Source: Phocaeicola salanitronis DSM 18170
Lineage (GTDB): Bacteria; Bacteroidota; Bacteroidia; Bacteroidales; Bacteroidaceae
DNA length: 64,000 bases
Reading direction: 5' to 3'
NCBI RefSeq assembly: GCF_000190575.1
Contig: NC_015164.1
Coordinates: 3,806,001 to 3,870,000, forward strand
Shown one piece after another: positions 48,974 to 55,492 of the stretch. Made by a program: the position numbers and the translations under genes. Numbering within the stretch: the first letter of the stretch is position 1; the number at the start of each line of letters is the position of its first letter. Below the pieces are notes generated by a model. It saw nothing but the letters and a program-made list of their open reading frames with translations, searched no databases and was not told the DNA's origin.

Positions 48974-49333
48974 TTATTTCCCTTCCTCCACTTGCTTGAT
49001 AAGCTCTTTCAGCTCCTCTATCGAAATCTCCTCTTCCTTTACCAGCGAAGAGACCACCCCTAAGTAGGAATTGTTGAAATACTTGCTGATGACGCTTTTC
49101 AGCGTCCCGCGCTTGAACTCGTCTTTCGACACGGCGGCACGGTATTGGTACGTATTGCCGAATGCCGTATGCGCCAGATAGCCTTTCTCTTCCAGTCCGC
49201 GCACAATGGTGGAAAGCGTATTGAAGTGCGGACGCGGCTCGGGATAGAACTCCAGCAGCTGCTTGACGAACAAAGGACCTTTCTCCCAGAAAAATCCCAT
49301 TACTTCTTCTTCTTTTGCGGTCAGTCTTTTCAT
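48974..49333 (-). CDS. BlaI/MecI/CopY family transcriptional repressor
   Basis: The protein has 119 residues, typical of the family. The winged-helix region covers 1-75: LTAKEEEVMGFFWEKGPLFV, HFNTLSTIVRGLEEKGYL (recognition helix) and NTYQYRAAVSKDEF (wing). The C-terminal helices (LGVVSSLVKEEEISIEELKE) dimerise. Members bind dyads in their own promoter and are cut by the partner M56 membrane protease. A dyad TAACTAAAAGCTTTAGTTA sits exactly between the -33 and -7 elements of this operon (49359-49377), fitting autorepression. No beta-lactamase gene is adjacent, so the regulon is something else. Confidence 0.9.
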   Translation of the reverse strand: MKRLTAKEEEVMGFFWEKGPLFVKQLLEFYPEPRPHFNTLSTIVRGLEEKGYLAHTAFGNTYQYRAAVSKDEFKRGTLKSVISKYFNNSYLGVVSSLVKEEEISIEELKELIKQVEEGK

Positions 49334-49353
49334 GCTATTTCCGTTTGTTTCCG

Positions 49354-49382
49354 CAAAGTAACTAAAAGCTTTAGTTATTCAA
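49354..49382 (-). promoter_or_regulatory. Promoter and BlaI-type operator of the blaI-M56 operon
   Basis: On the minus strand TTG (49380-49382) and TTACTTTG (49354-49361) are 18 nt apart. The dyad TAACTAAA-AGC-TTTAGTTA (49359-49377) occupies the spacer, so a bound repressor would block the polymerase. Weaker ACTA/TAGT half sites lie at 49381-49398. Confidence 0.7.
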
Positions 49383-49535
49383 CTAATTTTTATAGTTAAT
49401 AATGGTGAACAGTGGCGAAAGTCAGTGGAGGAAATGAAGAAAAGTCTATTTGCGGAAAGCGTATGTTGTAATGCCAATGCTTTTGCGGTAATATAGCAAT
49501 TTATATCAGTAAGTTTTATGGTTTCCAATTCAAAA

Positions 49536-49601
49536 CCGTACGTTCTCGATATGGAAACCGTACGGTTTTGATATGGAAACCATACGTTCTTGATATGGAA
49601 A
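49536..49601. repeat. Three 22-bp tandem iterons
   Basis: Units at 49536-49557, 49558-49579 and 49580-49601 share CCGTACG or CCATACG at the start and GATATGGAAA at the end; another CC follows at 49602. An inverted GGTTTCCA lies at 49520-49527. The period equals that of the array at 2841. There is no spacer structure, so it is not a CRISPR array. Confidence 0.8.
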
Positions 49602-49698
49602 CCACAAAATCTATTTATTTGAAAGCATAAAAGAAGCAGTGCTTAAAAGCAAATACAGGCTTGTCTGTTTGATAAGTTACCGTTTTGTTTATTTTTAA

Positions 49699-49826
49699 TG
49701 AATTCCGCATTTTGCCCAATTGCTGTAGGGGCGTATCGCATACGCCCTGAAGACATCCGCATGGATAAGTGGACGCATTCGGGCGTATGCGATACGCCCC
49801 TACATGGGATGTTTGCGGAATTCAAT
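49699..49826. repeat. GTAGGGGCG stem-loop repeat, copy 3
   Basis: The core at 49725-49803 has the same arms as copies 1 and 2. In reverse complement both the loop and the flanks match copy 1, so the element is inserted in the opposite orientation. Flanks GAATTCCGCA and TGCGGAATTC are perfect complements. Confidence 0.85.
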
Positions 49827-49850
49827 TTATTTTTTATTTATTGGGTAGGC

Positions 49851-49879
49851 TTTGGAGTGATGTTTTATTTTTATCTTTG
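49851..49879 (+). promoter_or_regulatory. Promoter of the GH28 gene
   Basis: TATCTTTG at 49872-49879 is a strong -7 element; TTTG at 49851-49854 is the -33 candidate with a 17-nt spacer. The ATG follows at 49904. Confidence 0.65.
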
Positions 49880-49903
49880 CATAACGAACTTAATAAGCTG
49901 GCT

Positions 49904-51445
49904 ATGAAACATAAACTCATCTTTTTTGTTGCCTGCCTTGGGTATGCTTTATCGGGCATGGCAGGTGTTATGGAGCTTGACGTGACCCGTCATGGAGCCG
50001 TAGGCGACGGGAAGACGTTGAATACCGGTAGCCTGCAAGGTGCCATTGACGGACTTCATGCACGTGGGGGAGGTGTTTTGCGTTTCCCCGCAGGGCGTTA
50101 TCTGACGGGAAGCTTGCGGCTGAAGTCGGGCGTAACGTTGCATTTGGAAGAGGGGGCTGTCTTGCTGGGGAGCACTTCGCCTTACGATTATCCGAAGTTC
50201 AGTACGGAAAAAAAACTGAAGGTGAACAATGACCATTTCGACCAGGCGTTGATTTATGCCGACGGGGCGGAGAATATCGGCATTACAGGAGGCGGATGTG
50301 TAGACGGGCAGGGCAGGGAACTGGCTCTGACCATTGATAGCCTGCACCATACGGGGGAGCTGGTCGACCCGCATTACAATACGTATCGCAAGCGTCCCAA
50401 TACGCGTCCCAAGCTGTTGTTCGTCAGGGGATGCCGGAATGTGCGCATACATCGTGTCAGCTTCAGGAGCAGTGCGGCATGGGGACTTTCGTTCTCGTTG
50501 TGTACCGATGTGACGCTGGATAGCCTGCATATCGAAAACCGGGCGTATTGGAACAACGACGGCATAGACATCAGCGATTGCAAGGACGTGCGCATCGCCC
50601 ATTGTGATGTAAATTCGGCGGACGACGGCATTTGCCTGAAGTCGCACAACCGGGATGCGTGCAACGACCGTGTGTCTATCGCCCATTGCCGGATTATCAG
50701 CAGTGCCAGCGCCATTAAGTTCGGGACTGAGTCGGGTGGGGGCTTCAAGAATGTGACGATAGACGATATCCGTGTCAAGGATACCTACCGTTCGGCTATC
50801 GCCATCGAGTCGGTAGACGGAGCGGCGATAGAGAACATCCGGGTGAGCAACATACATGCTGTCAATACAGGTAATGCCATTTTCATCCGCTTGGGGCACC
50901 GGTCGGGCGAGGCGCCGGGGTATGTGCGGAATGTAAGCATCCGCAACCTGTATGCCGAGATTCCTTTCGGGCGTCCGGACATCGATTACGACCTGCGCGG
51001 TCCTGCCTTGCCTTTCTTCCACAATCCTTTTCCTGCTTCCATTTCGGGCATACCGGGACATGACGTTGAGAATGTGACGTTGGAGAATATCGAAATCGTT
51101 TATCCGGGACGCGCGTCGAAAGGCATGGCGTATATCTCGTTGAGCCGGCTGGCGGATGTGCCCGAAAACGTAGACGGCTATCCCGAGTTCAGCATGTTCG
51201 GGGAATTGCCGGCGTGGGGATTTTATGTGCGCCACGTGTCCGGCCTGACCCTAAAGGGCATTACGCTGCATTTGCGCGAGGACGATTACCGTCCGGCTTT
51301 TGTGTTCGACCGCGTGAGCAGGCTGAACCTTTCGGATATCGTTTTGCCCGAAGACAAGCAGGCGGGGCAGGTGGTGTTGAGGCAGACCGGCTTGCAACGG
51401 AAAGCGGGAGTGCCCGAAAGATGGATTTTTTCAATTGACAATTAA
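49904..51445 (+). CDS. Glycoside hydrolase family 28 protein (polygalacturonase-like)
   Basis: The protein has 513 residues from the ATG at 49904, the start of a signal peptide (LIFFVACLGYALSGMAG); the frame runs further upstream into the repeat but lacks a ribosome site there. Residues 25-430 form a right-handed beta-helix. GH28 landmarks: FPAGRYLTGSLRLKSGVTL early, NNDGIDISDC in place of NTDGID, ADDGICLKS (the catalytic Asp pair) and an altered third motif, ISSASAIKFGTESGG, where pectinases have GHG. This matches the Bacteroides exo-type subgroup acting on pectin or rhamnogalacturonan pieces in the periplasm. It is a lone gene, not in a SusC/D locus. Confidence 0.85.
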   Translation: MKHKLIFFVACLGYALSGMAGVMELDVTRHGAVGDGKTLNTGSLQGAIDGLHARGGGVLRFPAGRYLTGSLRLKSGVTLHLEEGAVLLGSTSPYDYPKFSTEKKLKVNNDHFDQALIYADGAENIGITGGGCVDGQGRELALTIDSLHHTGELVDPHYNTYRKRPNTRPKLLFVRGCRNVRIHRVSFRSSAAWGLSFSLCTDVTLDSLHIENRAYWNNDGIDISDCKDVRIAHCDVNSADDGICLKSHNRDACNDRVSIAHCRIISSASAIKFGTESGGGFKNVTIDDIRVKDTYRSAIAIESVDGAAIENIRVSNIHAVNTGNAIFIRLGHRSGEAPGYVRNVSIRNLYAEIPFGRPDIDYDLRGPALPFFHNPFPASISGIPGHDVENVTLENIEIVYPGRASKGMAYISLSRLADVPENVDGYPEFSMFGELPAWGFYVRHVSGLTLKGITLHLREDDYRPAFVFDRVSRLNLSDIVLPEDKQAGQVVLRQTGLQRKAGVPERWIFSIDN

Positions 51446-51448
51446 CAA

Positions 51449-51478
51449 TTGATAATTGGAAAAACTTTATTATCTTTG
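51449..51478 (+). promoter_or_regulatory. Promoter of the radical SAM/flavodiiron pair
   Basis: TTG at 51449-51451 and TATCTTTG at 51471-51478 are separated by 19 nt; the ATG is at 51500. Confidence 0.7.
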
Positions 51479-51499
51479 CGCCCGAAAAATCAGTTCATT

Positions 51500-52429
51500 A
51501 TGGACAGGCAATCACGATATAAAGACTTTTCAGGCTTTCTGGCAGGATATTTTCCGTTCAAGGTACAGAAATTGTCGGTAAATGCCGGGTTTTCCTGTCC
51601 CAACCGTGACGGCACGAAGGGGTATGGCGGCTGCACGTACTGCAATAACCAGACATTTAATCCCGCGTATTGCCGGACGGAAAAAACGATAGCCGTGCAG
51701 CTGGAGGAAGGGAAGCAGTTCTTTTCGCGCAAATATCCACAGATGAAATACTTGGCTTATTTTCAGGCGTATACCAATACCTATGCCGGACTGGACAGTT
51801 TGGTGAGGATGTACGAGGAGGCTTTGGGCGTGCCGGATGTGGTGGGGCTGGTAATCGGTACACGTCCGGATTGCATGCCGGATGCACTGCTTGATTATCT
51901 GGAAGAATTGAACAATCGGACTTTCCTGCTTGTTGAATATGGGATAGAAAGTACGGACGACGGGACGTTGCGGCGCATCAACCGGGGACATACGTTTGCT
52001 TGTACCGAAGATGCGGTGCGGAGGACATCAGCCAGAGGGATTCGTACGGGAGGGCATGTGATTGTCGGGCTTCCGGGCGAAGAGGGGAGAGACAAGATAA
52101 TCCGTCAGGCGGAAATATTGTCCGGTTTGCCTCTTGTGACGTTGAAGTTGCATCAGCTCCAGCTGATAAAAGGCACGCGCATGGGGGAGGAATATCTCCG
52201 ATGCCCTGGGGATTTCCATCTGTTCACGGCAGAAGAGTATGTTGACTTGGTGATTGACTATATCGAACATTTGCGCCCCGACCTGGTGTTGGAACGGTTT
52301 ATTTCCCAGTCGCCCAAGGAACTGTTGATTGCTCCCGACTGGGGGATGAAGAACTACGAGTTTACCAACCTTCTTCATAAACGGATGGAAGAACGGGATG
52401 CATGGCAAGGAAAATATTTTAAAACTTAA
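51500..52429 (+). CDS. TIGR01212 family radical SAM protein (YhcC-like)
   Basis: The protein has 309 residues from the ATG at 51500. A TTG at 51449 is the -33 element and not a start. The Fe-S cysteines are C33, C45 and C48 (a CPNRDG motif, then GGCTYCNN), the long-spaced C-x11-C-x2-C pattern of the YhcC/TIGR01212 group, related to Elp3-like enzymes. VEYGIESTDDGTLRRINRGH and GHVIVGLPGEEGRDKI are further conserved blocks. Substrate is unknown; an RNA or protein modification has been proposed for relatives. It lies 15 nt before the flavodiiron gene, in one unit. Confidence 0.87.
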   Translation: MDRQSRYKDFSGFLAGYFPFKVQKLSVNAGFSCPNRDGTKGYGGCTYCNNQTFNPAYCRTEKTIAVQLEEGKQFFSRKYPQMKYLAYFQAYTNTYAGLDSLVRMYEEALGVPDVVGLVIGTRPDCMPDALLDYLEELNNRTFLLVEYGIESTDDGTLRRINRGHTFACTEDAVRRTSARGIRTGGHVIVGLPGEEGRDKIIRQAEILSGLPLVTLKLHQLQLIKGTRMGEEYLRCPGDFHLFTAEEYVDLVIDYIEHLRPDLVLERFISQSPKELLIAPDWGMKNYEFTNLLHKRMEERDAWQGKYFKT

Positions 52430-52444
52430 AAACTCAAATAAGCA

Positions 52445-53626
52445 ATGGAACTGAAAGGGAAAGTATATTATGTAGGTGTGAACGACCGCTCGAAAGCGTT
52501 GTTCGAAAATTTGTGGCCGTTGCCATACGGTGTGTCTTATAACTCTTATTTGATAGCCGATGACGAGATGGTGGCGTTGGTTGATACGGTCGATGTCGCC
52601 TTTTTCGAGGTGTATCTGAAGAAAATAAAGGCTGTAATCGGCGAGCGTAAAATCAATTATCTGATTATAAATCACATGGAGCCGGACCATTCGGGCTCTA
52701 TCGCCCTGATCAAGCAGTATTATCCCGACATTGTATTGGTGGGCAACAAGAAAACCTTTGATATGGTGGAAGGTTTCTACGGAGTAGGAGGCGACCGCTA
52801 TGTAGTGGGTGACGGTGATTTCCTGAAATTGGGACATCATCAATTGCGTTTCTATCTGATTCCGATGGTGCATTGGCCCGAGACCATGGTTACGTTTGAC
52901 GAGACGGAAGGCATCCTCTTTTCGGGTGACGCGTTCGGATGCTTCGGCGCATTGAACGGCGGATGCATCGACAAGGACATCAATACCGAAATCTACGAAG
53001 GCGAGATGCGCCGGTATTATTCGAATATCGTAGGCAAGTTCGGCAATCCGGTACAGAAAGCGTTGCAGAAATGCAAGGGGCTGGACATCCGGATGATCTG
53101 TTCTACTCACGGTCCGGTATGGACGGAGAAGATTCCGCAAGTGGTGGACATGTACGACCGCCTGAGCCGTTACGAAGGCGAGGAAGGCGTGGTCATCGCA
53201 TACGGAACGATGTATGGCAATACCGAAGAACTGGCGGAAACCATTGCCGAAGAATTGAGCGCACAGGGTATCAAGAACATCGTGATGCACAACGTATCGA
53301 AGACGCCGCATTCGTATATCTTGGCAGACATCTTCCGCTACAAAGGGCTGATTGTGGGATGCACTACTTATAACATGCATCTTTATCCCGAAATGGAAGC
53401 CCTGCTCAGCAAGGTAGCTGCCCGCGAGATGAAAAACCGTGTGATGGGTTATTTCGGTTCGTACACCTGGGCAAGCGCGGCGGTGAAGAAGCTTGCCGAA
53501 TATGCCGAGAAGCTGAAGTTCGAACTGGTGGGCAATCCGGTCGAGATGAAGCAGAGCATGGGGCAGGACACCGCCCGTCAGGCGAAAGAGCTGGCAAAGG
53601 CGATGGCGGAACGGCTGAAAGCGTAA
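52445..53626 (+). CDS. FprA-type flavodiiron protein
   Basis: The protein has 393 residues. The metallo-beta-lactamase-like domain (1-245) has the diiron ligands H77, E79, D81 (NHMEPDHSG), H143 (VHWPE), D162 (FSGDAFG) and H222 (STHGPVW). The flavodoxin domain (250-393) has the FMN loop AYGTMYGNTEELAE and GSYTWASAAVK. There is no rubredoxin or reductase extension. These cytoplasmic enzymes reduce O2 to water or NO to N2O and protect anaerobes. Co-transcription with the radical SAM gene is likely. O2 versus NO preference cannot be read from sequence. Confidence 0.93.
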   Translation: MELKGKVYYVGVNDRSKALFENLWPLPYGVSYNSYLIADDEMVALVDTVDVAFFEVYLKKIKAVIGERKINYLIINHMEPDHSGSIALIKQYYPDIVLVGNKKTFDMVEGFYGVGGDRYVVGDGDFLKLGHHQLRFYLIPMVHWPETMVTFDETEGILFSGDAFGCFGALNGGCIDKDINTEIYEGEMRRYYSNIVGKFGNPVQKALQKCKGLDIRMICSTHGPVWTEKIPQVVDMYDRLSRYEGEEGVVIAYGTMYGNTEELAETIAEELSAQGIKNIVMHNVSKTPHSYILADIFRYKGLIVGCTTYNMHLYPEMEALLSKVAAREMKNRVMGYFGSYTWASAAVKKLAEYAEKLKFELVGNPVEMKQSMGQDTARQAKELAKAMAERLKA

Positions 53627-53723
53627 ATAATTAATAATTAATAGTTAATAATTAATAGCGGCGTATGGTGTACCTCCAATTGCCAACTATTAATTATTAA
53701 CTATTAATTATTAATTATAAAAT
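53627..53723. repeat. A+T-rich inverted repeat after the flavodiiron gene
   Basis: Repeated AATTAATAGTTAATAATTAA-type units (53627-53658) are mirrored by CTATTAATTATTAACTATTA (about 53686-53719). It probably acts as a terminator; related to 32764-32872. Confidence 0.65.
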
Positions 53724-53725
53724 CA

Positions 53726-54343
53726 ATGCCTATGATACAGAAACTGTACGACAAGCACAATGACCCCGATGTGTTGCAGCATATTGTGGATATCTTGAAT
53801 GACGGAGGAATTATCATTTATCCTACCGACACGATGTACGCGATGGGATGCCATGCCTTGAAAGAACGCCCCATCGAAAAGATTTGCCGCCTGAAGAACC
53901 TGAATCCGAAGAAGAACAACCTTTCTATCATTTGTTACGACTTGAGCAACATCAGCGAATATGCGCAAGTGGGCAATGCCACCTTCAAGCTGATGAAGCG
54001 CAACCTGCCCGGTCCGTTTACGTTTATCCTGAAGGCAGACAGCCGTTTGCCTAAAATCTTCCGCAACCGGAAAGAAGTGGGAATCCGTGTGCCCGGCAAT
54101 CCGATTATCCGCGAGATATGCCGTTTGCTGGATGCGCCGATATTGACCACTACCTTGCCTTTGCATGAGGGGGAAGACATCGAATATGTTACGGATCCGG
54201 AGCTGATAGACGAGAAATTCGGCGATGAAGTGGACCTTGTGATAGACGGAGGTATCGGAGGCGTTGAACCTTCTACCGTCATCAATTGTTGTGAAGATAT
54301 GCCGGAGATTGTCCGGCAAGGAAAAGGAATATTAATTGAATGA
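53726..54343 (+). CDS. Sua5/YciO/YrdC family protein
   Basis: The protein has 205 residues with the single YrdC domain. GGIIIYPTDTMYAMGCHALK with KICRLKNLNPKKN near 35-65 forms the ATP/threonine site, LPGPFTFILKA near 95 and VGIRVPGNPIIREI near 120 are the other conserved blocks, and PSTVINC closes the fold. The family makes threonylcarbamoyl-AMP from threonine, bicarbonate and ATP for t6A37 in tRNA. This short YciO-like form could be a paralogue, since YciO is not fully equivalent to TsaC. The start at 53726 (or 53732) follows an A+T-rich hairpin. Confidence 0.85.
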   Translation: MPMIQKLYDKHNDPDVLQHIVDILNDGGIIIYPTDTMYAMGCHALKERPIEKICRLKNLNPKKNNLSIICYDLSNISEYAQVGNATFKLMKRNLPGPFTFILKADSRLPKIFRNRKEVGIRVPGNPIIREICRLLDAPILTTTLPLHEGEDIEYVTDPELIDEKFGDEVDLVIDGGIGGVEPSTVINCCEDMPEIVRQGKGILIE

Positions 54344-54387
54344 AGAATTTCCTCATTCCTCATTCTTCGTTCTTAATTTAAATCTTT

Positions 54388-55260
54388 ATGTTTTTATCAT
54401 CATTACTTAACGCGCTTTTGGCGGCAGAAGCGGAAACAAAATTAATCAATGTGGAGCAAGTGCTCGACAAGTTGTTAAATTGGAGCATCGAAGCGGGGAA
54501 GGATATCTTGGCGGCTTTGATAATTTTTATCGTAGGGCGGTTTGTCATCAAGCAACTGAACCGTTTGTTCCGCAAGATATTGGAACGGCGCAAGCTGGAA
54601 GTGAGCGTGCAGACTTTCCTTGAGAGCCTGGTCAGCCTGCTGCTGAACTTGGTGCTTGCTTTTGCGGTTATCAGCAAGTTGGGGGTAGAAACCACCAGCC
54701 TTGCGGCTTTGCTGGCTTCGGCAGGCGTGGCTGTCGGTATGGCATTGTCGGGCAATCTTTCGAATTTTGCAGGCGGGCTGATTATCTTGGTGTTCAAGCC
54801 CTTCAAGGTAGGCGATTACATCGACGGGCCGGATGACGAGAGCGGTACGGTAAAGGAAATCCAAATCTTTCATACCGTATTGACTACGCTGGATAACCGC
54901 TTGATTTATGTTCCCAACGGTTTGTTGAGCAGCAATGCCATCACGAATTACAGCCGTCAGGAGACGCGTCGTGCCGAATGGGTGTTTGGCGTGGAATACG
55001 GGGAAGATTTCGATAAGGTGAAAGCCGTGCTCCAGCGTATCCTTGATAACGACCCGCGTATTTTGAAAGACCCTGCCCCGTTGATTGCTTTGGGTGCTTT
55101 GTCGGCGAGCAGCGTAGATATAAAGGTACGTGCATGGGCAAAGACTTCCGACTATTGGGATGTTTATTTCGATATGAACAAGACGGTTTACGAAACCTTC
55201 AACAAGGAAGGCATCGGCTTCCCGTTCCCGCAACTTACGGTACATCAGGCGAAGGACTAA
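54388..55260 (+). CDS. MscS-type mechanosensitive channel
   Basis: The protein has 290 residues. Three hydrophobic segments: about 32-52 (ILAALIIFIVGRFVI), 70-90 (LESLVSLLLNLVLAFAVISK) and the Gly/Ala-rich pore helix at 105-130 (ALLASAGVAVGMALSGNLSN). The cytoplasmic beta domain follows with FAGGLIILVFKPFKVGDYID, LDNRLIYVPNG and a C-terminal FPFPQLTVH. It opens on membrane tension to release solutes during down-shock. It stands about 44 nt after the YrdC-family gene; a weak hairpin between them may separate transcription. Confidence 0.92.
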   Translation: MFLSSLLNALLAAEAETKLINVEQVLDKLLNWSIEAGKDILAALIIFIVGRFVIKQLNRLFRKILERRKLEVSVQTFLESLVSLLLNLVLAFAVISKLGVETTSLAALLASAGVAVGMALSGNLSNFAGGLIILVFKPFKVGDYIDGPDDESGTVKEIQIFHTVLTTLDNRLIYVPNGLLSSNAITNYSRQETRRAEWVFGVEYGEDFDKVKAVLQRILDNDPRILKDPAPLIALGALSASSVDIKVRAWAKTSDYWDVYFDMNKTVYETFNKEGIGFPFPQLTVHQAKD

Positions 55261-55301
55261 ATGAAGGAATAAATCCCAAGGCCGGAACATGGCTCTTTCA
55301 T

Positions 55302-55463
55302 TTAAAACGCAGATTAACGCAGATTTTCGCGGATTATTTTTAGAATATAAACATGCAGACCTTCCATTGTCATCCTGAACGAACGTGAAGGATCTCGTGT
55401 ACATCCACGTGGGTGCATCCGAGATGTTTCACTTCGTTCAGCATGACAAATGATTTTTCGCAA
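55302..55463. repeat. Nested inverted repeat, second copy (right outer arm missing)
   Basis: The inner arms at 55368-55448 (TGTCATCCTGAACGAACGTG and near-complement GTTCAGCATGACA) match the inner layer at 47220-47300. A left outer CGCAGATT unit is at 55302-55330 but its right partner is absent, and the middle layer is reduced to TTTTTCGCAA on the right. It lies between the convergent MscS and GH2 genes; the gap 55261-55492 holds no gene. Confidence 0.75.
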
Positions 55464-55492
55464 TTTATTTCTGATTGACTATAATTTATGAT

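Noticed and set aside
49536..49601. Possible CRISPR array
   Set aside because: The units are adjacent without spacers and there are no cas genes. It is a tandem iteron array.
52028..53380. 450-codon open frame on the minus strand
   Set aside because: It spans parts of two well-supported plus-strand genes (radical SAM and flavodiiron) and cannot be real alongside them.
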